A stretch of 64,000 nucleotides of DNA from Vicia villosa (GCF_029867415.1 NC_081183.1:55378336-55442335), one strand, 5' to 3'. Positions 9,826 to 23,460 are shown, counted from the stretch's first letter. The notes: generated from the sequence alone by a model not told the origin. Program-made: numbers and translations.

Positions 9826-10776
9826 TGTTGGCTGGAGATTTCGTTTTAAGAAGTTGACCTTCGAAGGTTTTGAGTTCGAAGAGTGATGGTTACTGAAGAC
9901 CATCTTTGAAGATTTAAAAATGGCTACTGATGGCCATGCTTCAAGAAAGATGTCTAAGTTTGAACGAAGGAGAGAAGTATTAAAGCTAGCACGAAAGACA
10001 CTTTTGCCAAGACTTAGATATTTCGCGGAAAATTACATGAAGTACTGAAGCTTAATGTGTTTCCGCATCATTTTCGAATATAGTTATATTGCCACGCGTC
10101 GAAAAGGACTCGAGCGGGAAGATTCGAATTGCGAAACGGTTTTCGTAAACTGCACATCGACAGATGGCATCCCCAGAGTTCTCGTGGATAACGTGGCATT
10201 AGATTATTGTACGACCGTTAGGGTCGAATTTAGTATAAATAGGAGTCTTAATGATAGGATTTCGTGTGTTCATTTTGTACAAATTACTCACATATCGCTC
10301 AAGTATCAAGTGTTAAGAGAAAGAGTTCGCTGAGAAATGTACGTATGACACCACCAATTTGAATACATGTGTATTTACTTTTATCAAATGTCTTTTGTTT
10401 TCCTTACTTCTTTTTCTCTGTTTAAATTTTTACTTTCGAAGTAATTTAATTTTCATGCACGTTAACTTTCTTGCAATTTAACATTCTTGTACGTTAACTT
10501 TCTTGCAATTTACATTCTCGCAATTTACATGTTTTTCTTATTACGATTTATGCTTCGAAATTACACTAACTTATGCAACCAGCGTTATATCGAATGATTA
10601 ATCATTTGAACATAAGTTTCTAGAAATCAAAACAAACAGGTATGAACCAAATCACATCAATAAACCTTTTGTTTGACTATGTCCTAGGATCAATCTAGTC
10701 GATCCTGCGAGTAGCCAAATCATATTTATTATAGTTTGGAAGACTAGCGGTTGTTTACCGGAAATCACCGTAAACA
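9826..10776 (+). repeat. 3' LTR of Tat-like copy 1
   Basis: 951 bp, TGTTGGCTGG to CGTAAACA. It has one base (gtagcc near 10713) that neither its own 5' LTR nor copy 2 shares, so that change came after the duplication. The ORF at 10055-10333 inside it is a chance frame. It is followed by AAATT, the mutated target duplication, and then satellite sequence. Confidence 0.95.
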
Positions 10777-13700
10777 AAATTATAAAGTTTGTTTTTGTAA
10801 ATTCATAAAAAAATGTCAAAGTAAATATAAAATATTATATATACCAAGTAATTTATCACCATTTGTAGCTGAGAGGATATATGAAAAAGCAACAAAATCT
10901 AAATGATTTGTTGGAATTTCATTCACAACTATGTTACTGCACTTTGTAGCTCCCATAAAGTTCAATTTGAACTTGTGTGTTGTCGGTTTGAATTTTGATT
11001 TCAGTTTTGGCAACTAAGACATTTTCAATTAAATAAGTAGAACCATCCTTTAAGGATTCTTGAAACTGTGTGATAAGTCTTTTCTTCACTATAGCCTAAA
11101 TGTTTCCTTACTACAATGAAAAAAAGATGAAAATACAAAAAAAAATCAATATAGATTGTAAATATTATTATGAAATTAAAAATATAAAATATTTATACCT
11201 TTTCGTCAAGTAGAATCATCTCCAAACTGTTTATTTCAGATGGATTTTTGAATTCAGGTTGAGTCCACATACAAATGAATCGAACCTTCAAATTCCAATC
11301 AATCTTTCCAGCATGAATGTTATCAATGAAAGTAATTATAGGAAGTGCCATTGAATAAACTATGGAAAAGAAGCTGAATATTGGAGAGATGAATTTATAC
11401 CAATTTGGTGGAAGAGAACTGAATTTATACCAATCTGGAGGAGGAGGAGGAGTTACGCATTAATAAAATGAGATTGTGATTTGTAACATGGGTTTATGAT
11501 TTATAAAAAACGTGGGTTTAGAATTTGGATATGGGGTTTTAAAACAAGTATCAAAGAACGTGGGTTTGTGATTTAAAAAATAAGAATGTATGGTTGGTTG
11601 ACCTGGTAATGAAACATGGGTTTGAATTAATACGTTGGTGAAAGAAGTAGTTTTTTTAGGATTTATATTATTTAATATATTTAATATTTAATAATAATTA
11701 GTGTGTTTAATCTATTTAAATCAACTAAAAAGTAGGAAACAATGAATGTAGTTTTTTTAGGGTTTATTTCATTTAATATATTTAATAAATTAATAATTAG
11801 TAATGAAATGTGGTGACAATGAAAGTTGTTTCAGAAAAAAATATATACCATAAATTAATTTATGTAATTAAATATAATGATAAACTATTATTAAATCTTA
11901 CTCTAAATCCTCAAGAACAATGTTAATCATCTGGTAGTTTTTTCCATTCTTTGGAGTTTGTTTGATGTTGTCCTTTTCCACAATATGTGGAATTACATCT
12001 GTTAAATTTAAGAAAAAAATTACATATAAATTGAGCCAAATGAATTATAAAGTTTGTTTTTGTAAATTCATAAAAAAATGTGAAAGTAAATATAAAATAG
12101 TATATATACCAAGTAATTTATCACCATTTGTAGCTGAGAGGATATATGAAAAAGCAACAAAATCTAAATGATTTGTTGGAATTTCATTCACAACTATGTT
12201 ACTGCACTTTGTAGCTCCCATAAAGTTCAATCTGAACTTGTGTGTTGTCGGTTTGAATTTTTATTTCAGTTTTGGCAACTAAGGCATTTTCAATTAAATA
12301 AGTAGAACCTTCCTTTAAGGATTCTTGAAACTGTGTGATAAGTCTTTTCTTCACTGTAGCCTTAATGTTTCCATACTACAATGAAAAAAAGAAGAAAATA
12401 CAAAAAAAAAAAAATCAATATAGATTGTAAATATTATTATGAAATTAAAAATATAAAATATTTATACCTTTTCGTCAAGTAGAATCATCTCCAAACTGTT
12501 TGTTTCAGATGGATTTTTTTAATTCAGGTTGAGTCCACATACAAATGAATCGAACCTTCAAATTCCAATCAATCTTTCCAGCGTGAATGTTATCAATGAA
12601 AGTAATTATAGGAAGTGCCATTGAATAAACTATGGAAAAGAAGCTGAATATTGGAGAGATGAATTTATACCAATTTGGTGGAAGAGAACTGAATTTATAC
12701 CAATCTGGAGGAGGAGGAGGAGTTACGCATTAATAAAATGAGATTGTGATTTGTAACATGGGTTTATGATTTATAAAAAACGTGGGTTTAGAATTTGGAT
12801 ATGGGGTTTTAAAACAAGTATCAAAGAACGTGGGTTTGTGATTTAAAAAATAAGAATGTATGGTTGGTTGACCTGGTAATGAAACATGGGTTTGAATTAA
12901 TACGTTGGTGAAAGAAGTAGTTTTTTTAGGATTTATATTATTTAATATATTTAATATTTAATAATAATTAGTGTGTTTAATCTATTTAAATCAACTAAAA
13001 AGTAGGAAACAATGAATGTAGTTTTTTTAGGGTTTATTTCATTTAATATATTTAATAAATTAATAATTAGTAATGAAATGTGGTGACAATGAAAGTTGTT
13101 TCAGAAAAAAATATATACCATAAATTAATTTATGTAATTAAATATAATGATAAACTATTATTAAATCTTACTCTAAATCCTCAAGAACAATGTTAATCAT
13201 CTGGTAGTTTTTTCCATTCTTTGGAGTTTGTTTGATGTTGTCCTTTTCCACAATATGTGGAATTACATCTGTTAAATTTAAGAAAAAAATTACATATAAA
13301 TTGAGCCAAATGAATTATAAAGTTTGTTTTTGTAAATTCATAAAAAAATGTGAAAGTAAATATAAAATAGTATATATACCAAGTAATTTATCACCATTTG
13401 TAGCTGAGAGGATATATGAAAAAGCAACAAAATCTAAATGATTTGTTGGAATTTCATTCACAACTATGTTACTGCACTTTGTAGCTCCCATAAAGTTCAA
13501 TTTGAACTTGTGTGTTGTCGGTTTGAATTTTTATTTCAGTTTTGGCAACTAAGGCATTTTCAATTAAATAAGTAGAACCTTCCTTTAAGGATTCTTGAAA
13601 CTGTGTGATAAGTCTTTTCTTCACTGTAGCCTAAATGTTTCCATACTACAATGAAAAAAAGATGAAAATACAAAAAAAAAAAATCAATATAGATTGTAAA

Positions 13701-16700
13701 TATTATTATGAAATTAAAAATATAAAATATTTATACCTTTTCGTCAAGTAGAATCATCTCCAAACTGTTTGTTTCAGATGGATTTTTTGAATTCAGGTTG
13801 AGTCCACATACAAATGAATCGAACCTTCAAATTCCAATCAATCTTTCCAGCGTGAATGTTATCAATGAAAGTAATTATAGGAAGTGCCATTGAATAAACT
13901 ATGGAAAAGAAGCTGAATATTGGAGAGATGAATTTATACCAATTTGGTGGAAGAGAACTGAATTTATACCAATCTGGAGGAGGAGGAGGAGTTACGCATT
14001 AATAAAATGAGATTGTGATTTGTAACATGGGTTTATGATTTATAAAAAACGTGGGTTTAGAATTTGGATATGGGGTTTTAAAACAAGTATCAAAGAACGT
14101 GGGTTTGTGATTTAAAAAATAAGAATGTATGGTTAGTTGACCTGGTAATGAAACATGGGTTTGAATTAATACGTTGGTGAAAGAAGTAGTTTTTTTAGGA
14201 TTTATATTATTTAATATATTTAATATTTAATAATAATTAGTGTGTTTAATCTGTTTAAATCAACTAAAAAGTAGGAAACAATGAATGTAGTTTTTTTAGG
14301 GTTTATTTCATTTAATATATTTAATAAATTAATAATTAGTAATGAAACGTGGTGACAATGAAAGTTGTTTGAGAAAAAAATATATACCATAAATTAATTT
14401 ATGTAATTAAATATAATGATAAACTATTATTAAATCTTACTCTAAATCCTCAAGAACAATGTTAATCATCTGGTAGTTTTTTCCATTCTTTGGAGTTTGT
14501 TTGATGTTGTCCTTTTCCACAATATGTGGAATTACATCTGTTAAATTTAAGAAAAAAATTACATATAAATTGAGCCAAATGAATTATAAAGTTTGTTTTT
14601 GTAAATTCATAAAAAAATGTGAAAGTAAATATAAAATATTATATATACCAAGTAATTTATCACCATTTGTAGCTGAGAGGATATATGAAAAAGCAACAAA
14701 ATCTAAATGATTTGTTGGAATTTCATTCACAACTATGTTACTGCACTTTGTAGCTCCCATAAAGTTCAATTTGAACTTGTGTGTTGTCGGTTTGAATTTT
14801 GATTTCAGTTTTGGCAACTAAGACATTTTCAATTAAATAAGTAGAACCTTCCTTTAAGGATTCTTGAAACTGTGTGATAAGTCTTTTCTTCACTGTAGCC
14901 TAAATGTTTCCATACTACAATGAAAAAAAGATGAAAATACAAAAAAAAAAATCAATATAGATTGTAAATATTATTATGAAATTAAAAATATAAAATATTT
15001 ATACCTTTTCGTCAAGTAGAATCATCTCCAAACTGTTTGTTTCAGATGGATTTTTGAATTCAGGTTGAGTCCACATACAAATGAATCGAACCTTCAAATT
15101 CCAATCAATCTTTCCAGCGTGAATGTTATCAATGAAAGTAATTATAGGAAGTGCCATTGAATAAACTATGGAAAAGAAGCTGAATATTGGAGAGATGAAT
15201 TTATACCAATTTGGTGGAAGAGAACTGAATTTATACCAATCTGGATGAGGAGGAGGAGTTACGCATTAATAAAATGAGATTGTGATTTGTAACATGGGTT
15301 TATGATTTATAAAAAACGTGGGTTTAGAATTTGGATATGGGGTTTTAAAACAAGTATCAAAGAACGTGGGTTTGTGATTTAAAAAATAAGAATGTATGGT
15401 TAGTTGACCTGGTAATGAAACATGGGTTTGAATTAATACGTTGGTGAAAGAAGTAGTTTTTTTTAGGATTTATATTATTTATATTATTTAATATTTAATA
15501 ATAATTAGTGTGTTTAATCTGTTTAAATCAACTAAAAAGTAGGAAACAATGAATGTAGTTTTTTTAGGGTTTATTTCATTTAATATATTTAATAAATTAA
15601 TAATTAGTAATGAAACGTGGTGACAATGAAAGTTGTTTGAGAAAAAAATATATACCATAAATTAATTTATGTAATTAAATATAATGATAAACTATTATTA
15701 AATCTTACTCTAAATCCTCAAGAACAATGTTAATCATCTGGTAGTTTTTTCCATTCTTTGGAGTTTGTTTGATGTTGTCCTTTTCCACAATATGTGGAAT
15801 TACATCTGTTAAATTTAAGAAAAAAATTACATATAAATTGAGCCAAATGAATTATAAAGTATGTTTTTGTAAATTCATAAAAAAATGTGAAAGTAAATAT
15901 AAAATAGTATATATACCAAGTAATTTATCACCATTTGTAGCTGAGAGGATATATGAAAAAGCAACAAAATCTAAATGATTTGTTGGAATTTCATTCACAA
16001 CTATGTTACTGCACTTTGTAGCTCCCATAAAGTTCAATTTGAACTTGTGTGTTGTCGGTTTGAATTTTTATTTCAGTTTTTGCAACTAAGGCATTTTCAA
16101 TTAAATAAGTAGAACCTTCCTTTAAGGATTCTTGAAACTGTGTGATAAGTCTTTTCTTCACTGTAGCCTAAATGTTTCCATACTACAATGAAAAAAAGAT
16201 GAAAATACAAAAAAAAAAATCAAAATAGATTGTAAATATTATTATGAAATTAAAAATATAAAATATTTATACCTTTTCGTCAAGTAGAATCATCTCCAAA
16301 CTGTTTGTTTCAGATGGATTTTTGAATTCAGGTTGAGTCCACATACAAATGAATCGAACCTTCAAATTCCAATCAATCTTTCCAGCGTGAATGTTATCAA
16401 TGAAAGTAATTATAGGAAGTGCCATTGAATAAAGTATGGAAAAGAAGCTGAATATTGGAGAGATGAATTTATACCAATTTGGTGGAAGAGAACTGAATTT
16501 ATACCAATCTGGAGGAGGAGGAGGAGTTACGCATTAATAAAATGAGATTGTGATTTGTAACATGGGTTTATGATTTATAAAAAACGTGGGTTTAGAATTT
16601 GGATATGGGGTTTTAAAACAAGTATCAAAGAACGTGGGTTTGTGATTTAAAAAATAAGAATGTATGGTTAGTTGACTTGGTAATGAAACATGGGTTTGAA

Positions 16701-19700
16701 TTAATACGTTGGTGAAAGAAGTAGTTTTTTTTAGGATTTATATTATTTATATTATTTAATATTTAATAATAATTAGTGTGTTTAATCTGTTTAAATCAAC
16801 TAAAAAGTAGGAAACAATGAATGTAGTTTTTTTAGGGTTTATTTCATTTAATATATTTAATAAATTAATAATTAGTAATGAAACGTGGTGACAATGAAAG
16901 TTGTTTGAGAAAAAAATATATACCATAAATTAATTTATGTAATTAAATATAATGATAAACTATTATTAAATCTTACTCTAAATCCTCAAGAACAATGTTA
17001 ATCATCTGGTAGTTTTTTCCATTCTTTGGAGTTTGTTTGATGTTGTCCTTTTCCACAATATGTGGAATTACATCTGTTAAATTTAAGAAAAAAATTACAT
17101 ATAAATTGAGCCAAATGAATTATAAAGTTTGTTTTTGTAAATTCATAAAAAAATGTGAAAGTAAATATAAAATAGTATATATACCAAGTAATTTATCACC
17201 ATTTGTAGCTGAGAGGATATATGAAAAAGCAACAAAATCTAAATGATTTGTTGGAATTTCATTCACAACTATGTTACTGCACTTTGTAGCTCCCATAAAG
17301 TTCAATTTGAACTTGTGTGTTGTCGGTTTGAATTTTTATTTCAGTTTTGGCAACTAAGGCATTTTCAATTAAATAAGTAGAACCTTCCTTTAAGGATTCT
17401 TGAAACTGTGTGATAAGTCTTTTCTTCACTGTAGCCTAAATGTTTCCATACTACAATGAAAAAAAGATGAAAATACAAAAAAAAAAATCAATATAGATTG
17501 TAAATATTATTATGAAATTAAAAATATAAAATATTTATACCTTTTCGTCAAGTAGAATCATCTCCAAACTGTTTGTTTCAGATGGATTTTTGAATTCAGG
17601 TTGAGTCCACATACAAATGAATCGAACCTTCAAATTCCAATCAATCTTTCCAGCGTGAATGTTATCAATGAAAGTAATTATAGGAAGTGCCATTGAATAA
17701 ACTATGGAAAAGAAGCTGAATATTGGAGAGATGAATTTATACCAATTTGGTGGAAGAGAACTGAATTTATACCAATCTGGATGAGGAGGAGGAGTTACGC
17801 ATTAATAAAATGAGATTGTGATTTGTAACATGGGTTTATGATTTATAAAAAACGTGGGTTTAGAATTTGGATATGGGGTTTTAAAACAAGTATCAAAGAA
17901 CGTGGGTTTGTGATTTAAAAAATAAGAATGTATGGTTAGTTGACCTGGTAATGAAACATGGGTTTGAATTAATACGTTGGTGAAAGAAGTAGTTTTTTTT
18001 AGGATTTATATTATTTAATATATTTAATATTTAATAATAATTAGTGTGTTTAATCTGTTTAAATCAACTAAAAAGTAGGAAACAATGAATGTAGTTTTTT
18101 TAGGGTTTATTTCATTTAATATATTTAATAAATTAATAATTAGTAATGAAACGTGGTGACAATGAAAGTTGTTTGAGAAAAAAATATATACCATAAATTA
18201 ATTTATGTAATTAAATATAATGATAAACTATTATTAAATCTTACTCTAAATCCTCAAGAACAATGTTAATCATCTGGTAGTTTTTTCCATTCTTTGGAGT
18301 TTGTTTGATGTTGTCCTTTTCCACAATATGTGGAATTACATCTGTTAAATTTAAGAAAAAAATTACATATAAATTGAGCCAAATGAATTATAAAGTTTGT
18401 TTTTGTAAATTCATAAAAAAATGTGAAAGTAAATATAAAATAGTATATATACCAAGTAATTTATCACCATTTGTAGCTGAGAGGATATATGAAAAAGCAA
18501 CAAAATCTAAATGATTTGTTGGAATTTCATTCACAACTATGTTACTGCACTTTGTAGCTCCCATAAAGTTCAATTTGAACTTGTGTGTTGTCGGTTTGAA
18601 TTTTTATTTCAGTTTTGGCAACTAAGGCATTTTCAATTAAATAAGTAGAACCTTCCTTTAAGGATTCTTGAAACTGTGTGATAAGTCTTTTCTTCACTGT
18701 AGCCTTAATGTTTCCATACTACAATGAAAAAAAGATGAAAATACAAAAAAAAAATCAATATAGATTGTAAATATTATTATGAAATTAAAAATATAAAATA
18801 TTTATACCTTTTCGTCAAGTAGAATCATCTCCAAACTGTTTGTTTCAGATGGATTTTTGAATTCAGGTTGAGTCCACATACAAATGAATCGAACCTTCAA
18901 ATTCCAATCAATCTTTCCAGCGTGAATGTTATCAATGAAAGTAATTATAGGAAGTGCCATTGAATAAACTATGGAAAAGAAGCTGAATATTGGAGAGATG
19001 AATTTATACCAATTTGGTGGAAGAGAACTGAATTTATACCAATCTGGATGAGGAGGAGGAGTTACGCATTAATAAAATGAGATTGTGATTTGTAACATGG
19101 GTTTATGATTTATAAAAAACGTGGGTTTAGAATTTGGATATGGGGTTTTAAAACAAGTATCAAAGAACGTGGGTTTGTGATTTAAAAAATAAGAATGTAT
19201 GGTTAGTTGACCTGGTAATGAAACATGGGTTTGAATTAATACGTTGGTGAAAGAAGTAGTTTTTTTTAGGATTTATATTATTTAATATATTTAATATTTA
19301 ATAATAATTAGTGTGTTTAATCTGTTTAAATCAACTAAAAAGTAGGAAACAATGAATGTAGTTTTTTTAGGGTTTATTTCATTTAATATATTTAATAAAT
19401 TAATAATTAGTAATGAAACGTGGTGACAATGAAAGTTGTTTGAGAAAAAAATATATACCATAAATTAATTTATGTAATTAAATATAATGATAAACTATTA
19501 TTAAATCTTACTCTAAATCCTCAAGAACAATGTTAATCATCTGGTAGTTTTTTCCATTCTTTGGAGTTTGTTTGATGTTGTCCTTTTCCACAATATGTGG
19601 AATTACATCTGTTAAATTTAAGAAAAAAATTACATATAAATTGAGCCAAATGAATTATAAAGTTTGTTTTTGTAAATTCATAAAAAAATGTGAAAGTAAA

Positions 19701-22049
19701 TATAAAATAGTATATATACCAAGTAATTTATCACCATTTGTAGCTGAGAGGATATATGAAAAAGCAACAAAATCTAAATGATTTGTTGGAATTTCATTCA
19801 CAACTATGTTACTGCACTTTGTAGCTCCCATAAAGTTCAATTTGAACTTGTGTGTTGTCGGTTTGAATTTTTATTTCAGTTTTGGCAACTAAGGCATTTT
19901 CAATTAAATAAGTAGAACCTTCCTTTAAGGATTCTTGAAACTGTGTGATAAGTCTTTTCTTCACTGTAGCCTTAATGTTTCCATACTACAATGAAAAAAA
20001 GATGAAAATACAAAAAAAAAATCAATATAGATTGTAAATATTATTATGAAATTAAAAATATAAAATATTTATACCTTTTCGTCAAGTAGAATCATCTCCA
20101 AACTGTTTGTTTCAGATGGATTTTTGAATTCAGGTTGAGTCCACATACAAATGAATCGAACCTTCAAATTCCAATCAATCTTTCCAGCGTGAATGTTATC
20201 AATGAAAGTAATTATAGGAAGTGCCATTGAATAAACTATGGAAAAGAAGCTGAATATTGGAGAGATGAATTTATACCAATTTGGTGGAAGAGAACTGAAT
20301 TTATACCAATCTGGAGGAGGAGGAGGAGTTACGCATTAATAAAATGAGATTGTGATTTGTAACATGGGTTTATGATTTATAAAAAACGTGGGTTTAGAAT
20401 TTGGATATGGGGTTTTAAAACAAGTATCAAAGAACGTGGGTTTGTGATTTAAAAAATAAGAATGTATGGTTAGTTGACCTGGTAATGAAACATGGGTTTG
20501 AATTAATACGTTGGTGAAAGAAGTAGTTTTTTTTAGGATTTATATTATTTAATATATTTAATATTTAATAATAATTAGTGTGTTTAATCTGTTTAAATCA
20601 ACTAAAAAGTAGGAAACAATGAATGTAGTTTTTTTAGGGTTTATTTCATTTAATATATTTAATAAATTAATAATTAGTAATGAAACGTGGTGACAATGAA
20701 AGTTGTTTGAGAAAAAAATATATACCATAAATTAATTTATGTAATTAAATATAATGATAAACTATTATTAAATCTTACTCTAAATCCTCAAGAACAATGT
20801 TAATCATCTGGTAGTTTTTTCCATTCTTTGGAGTTTGTTTGATGTTGTCCTTTTCCACAATATGTGGAATTACATCTGTTAAATTTAAGAAAAAAATTAC
20901 ATATAAATTGAGCCAAATGAATTATAAAGTTTGTTTTTGTAAATTTATAAAAAAATGTGAAAGTAAATATAAAATAGTATATATACCAAGTAATTTATCA
21001 CCATTTGTAGCTGAGAGGATATATGAAAAAGCAACAAAATATTAATGATTTGTTGGAATTTCATTCACAACTATGTTACTGCACTTTGTAGCTCCCATAA
21101 AGTTCAATTTGAACTTGTGTGTTGTCGGTTTGAATTTTTATTTCAGTTTTGGCAACTAAGGCATTTTCAATTAAATAAGTAGAACCTTCCTTTAAGGATT
21201 CTTGAAACTGTGTGATAAGTCTTTTCTTCACTGTAGCCTTAATGTTTCCATACTACAATGAAAAAAAGATGAAAATACAAAAAAAAAAAATCAATATAGA
21301 TTGTAAATATTATTATGAAATTAGAAATATAAAATATTTATACCTTTTCGTCAAGTAGAATCATCTCCAAACTGTTTGTTTCGGATGGATTTTTGAATTC
21401 AGGTTGAGTCCACATACAAATGAATCGAACCTTCAAATTCCAATCAATCTTTCCCGCGTGAATGTTATCAATGAAAGTAATTATAGGAAGTGCCATTGAA
21501 TAAACTATGGAAAAGAAGCTGAATATTGGAGAGATGAATTTATACCAATTTGGTGGAAGAGAACTGAATTTATACCAATCTGGAGGAGGAGGAGGAGGAG
21601 TTACGCATTAATAAAATGAGATTGTGATTTGTAACATGGGTTTATGATTTATAAAAAACGTGGGTTTAGAATTTGGATATGGGGTTTTAAAACAAGTATC
21701 AAAGAACGTGGGTTTGTGATTTAAAAAATAAGAATGTATGGTTAGTTGACCTGGTAATGAAACATGGGTTTGAATTAATACGTTGGTGAAAGAAGTAGTT
21801 TTTTTAGGATTTATATTATTTAATATATTTAATATTTAATAATAATTAGTGTGTTTAATCTGTTTAAATCAACTAAAAAGTAGGAAACAATGAATGTAGT
21901 TTTTTTAGGGTTTATTTCATTTAATATATTTAATAAATTAATAATTAGTAATGAAACGTGGTGACAATGAAAGTTGTTTGAGAAAAAAATATATACCATA
22001 AATTAATTTATGTAATTAAATATAATGATAAACTATTATTAAATCTTAC

Positions 22050-22765
22050 TCTAAATCCTCAAGAACAATGTTAATCATCTGGTAGTTTTTTCCATTCTTT
22101 GGAGTTTGTTTGATGTTGTCCTTTTCCACAATATGTGGAATTACATCTGTTAAATTTAAGAAAAAAATTACATATAAATTGAGCCAAATGAATTATAAAG
22201 TTTGTTTTTGTAAATTCATAAAAAAATGTGAAAGTAAATATAAAATAGTATATATACCAAGTAATTTATCACCATTTGTAGCTGAGAGGATATATGAAAA
22301 AGCAACAAAATCTAAATGATTTGTTGGAATTTCATTCACAACTATGTTACTGCACTTTGTAGCTCCCATAAAGTTCAATTTGAACTTGTGTGTTGTTGGT
22401 TTAAATTTTTATTTCAGTTTTGGCAACTAAGGCATTTTCAATTAAATAAGTAGAACCTTCCTTTAAGGATTCTTGAAACTGTGTGATAAGTCTTTTCTTC
22501 ACTGTAGCCTTAATGTTTCCATACTACAATGAAAAAAAGATGAAAATACAAAAAAAAAATCAATATAGATTGTAAATATTATTATGAAATTAAAAATATA
22601 AAATATTTATACCTTTTCGTCAAGTAGAATCATCTCCAAACTGTTTGTTTCAGATGGATTTTTGAATTCAGGTTGAGTCCACATACAAATGAATCGAACC
22701 TTCAAATTCCAATCAATCTTTCCAGCGTGAATGTTATCAATGAAAGTAATTATAGGAAGTGCCAT
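22050..22765 (-). pseudogene. RPA70-like gene fragment, the reference unit of the satellite (exons 1-3)
   Basis: Minus-strand reading: exon 1 22765-22613 (51 codons, MALPIITFID to MILLDEK), donor GTATAAAT; exon 2 22523-22258 (YGNIKATVKKRLITQFQES to GDKLLG), acceptor ATTGTAG, donor GTATATAT; exon 3 22146-22050 (DVIPHIVEKDNIKQTPKNG to VLEDLE), acceptor TTAACAG, donor GTAAGA. Motifs such as LEMILLDEK, GSTYLIEN, HKFKLNFMGATK and a DVIP/G stretch are those of plant RPA70-like proteins with an N-terminal OB fold (DUF223 type), which bind single-stranded DNA. Exon 2 is 266 bp where splice phases require 3n+1. The frame breaks in an A-run, with about one extra base. Later exons are absent. All other monomers carry the same layout, so none can make the normal protein. 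Confidence 0.82.
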
Positions 22766-22806
22766 TGATTAAACTATGGAAAAGAAGCTGAATATTGGAG
22801 AGATGA

Positions 22807-23180
22807 ATTTATACCAATTTGGTGGAAGAGAACTGAATTTATACCAATCTGGAGGAGGAGGAGGAGTTACGCATTAATAAAATGAGATTGTGAATTGTAA
22901 CATGGGTTTATGATTTATAAAAAACGTGGGTTTATAATTTGGATATGGGGTTTTAAAACAAGTATCAAAGAACGTGGGTTTGTGATTTAAAAAATAAGAA
23001 TGTATGGTTAGTTGACCTGGTAATGAAACATGGGTTTGAATTAATACGTTGGTGAAAGAAGTAGTTTTTTTAGGATTTATATTATTTAATATATTTAATA
23101 TTTAATAATAATTAGTGTGTTTAATCTGTTTAAATCAACTAAAAAGTAGGAAACAATGAATGTAGTTTTTTTAGGGTTTA
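22807..23180 (-). promoter_or_regulatory. Promoter-like region of the RPA70-like satellite unit
   Basis: Upstream of the minus-strand ATG lie two TATAAAT boxes at 22813-22807 and 22843-22837, in a 30-bp tandem duplication of the motif TTGGTATAAATTCA (22806-22850). Further up, four copies of AAACCCAYG (plus strand catgggttt or cgtgggttt) stand at about 22901, 22925, 22973 and 23029. A telo-box AAACCCTAA lies at about 23171-23180. Tandem TATA boxes, ACGT-core repeats and a telo-box are features of active plant promoters. Activity is inferred only. Confidence 0.5.
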
Positions 23181-23460
23181 TTTCATTAAATATATTTAAT
23201 AAATTAATAATTAGTAATGAAACGTGGTGACAATGAAAGTTGTTTGAGAAAAACATATATACCATAAATTAATTTATGTAATTAAATATAATGATAAACT
23301 ATTATTAAATCTTACTCTAAATCCTCAAGAACAATGTTAATCATCTGGTAGTTTTTTCCATTCTTTGGAGTTTGTTTGATGTTGTCCTTTTCCACAATAT
23401 GTGGAATTACATCTGTTAAATTTAAGAAAAAAATTACATATAAATTGAGCCAAATGAATT

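Larger units (their letters stand above)
1091..10776 (+). mobile_element. Tat/Ogre-type Ty3/gypsy LTR retrotransposon, non-autonomous, copy 1
   Basis: The element is 9,686 bp with TG...CA LTRs of 951 bp each, a primer site after the 5' LTR, a G-rich tract before the 3' LTR and a 5-bp target duplication. In plus orientation it keeps the N-terminal part of gag and the C-terminal tail of integrase. Protease, RT, RNase H and the integrase catalytic core are missing. On the minus strand, between integrase and the 3' LTR, lie two antisense genes. Extra antisense ORFs in that position are an established trait of the Tat/Ogre branch, which together with the gag and integrase flavour is the basis for the assignment. 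It could move only with enzymes supplied by another element. Confidence 0.9.
10777..23460. repeat. Satellite array A: ten monomers of about 1,268 bp
   Basis: Units counted at the GAATT site start near 10777, 12044, 13314, 14583, 15851, 17119, 18387, 19654, 20921 and 22192; spacing is 1267-1271 bp. The minus-strand ATG of each unit ends at 11351, 12621, 13890, 15157, 16425, 17693, 18960, 20227, 21496 and 22765. The monomers are nearly identical, differing by scattered bases, A-tract lengths and the number of GGA repeats. Neighbours share private variants: the units at 15.5 and 16.7 kb both carry a rearranged ttatattatttatattattt, and the units at 15.2, 17.8 and 19.0 kb share ctggatgagg. The first two monomers match those that follow Tat-like copy 2. 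Confidence 0.96.

Noticed and set aside
11962..12171. Plus-strand ORF of 69 codons, repeated in most monomers
   Set aside because: It is the complement of RPA70-like exons and introns, with no recognisable protein family. It recurs only because the satellite recurs.
14584..14817. Minus-strand ORF of 61-77 codons in each monomer as a stand-alone gene
   Set aside because: Its C-terminal part is intron 2 read through and its N-terminal part is exon 2 past the frameshift. It is explained by the spliced pseudogene.
20310..20330. GGA microsatellite of 4-6 units in the monomers
   Set aside because: It varies by single units between neighbours as ordinary slippage does. No further meaning is supported.
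22370..22387. Inverted repeat AAGTTCAATTTGAACTT in exon 2 of the monomers
   Set aside because: It is part of coding sequence and broken by substitutions in some monomers (aatctg, attttg), so no selection for symmetry is visible.
10777..23460. CRISPR-like or transposon-array explanation for the direct repeats
   Set aside because: The repeat unit is about 1,268 bp without spacers and the genome is a plant one. It is a tandem satellite.
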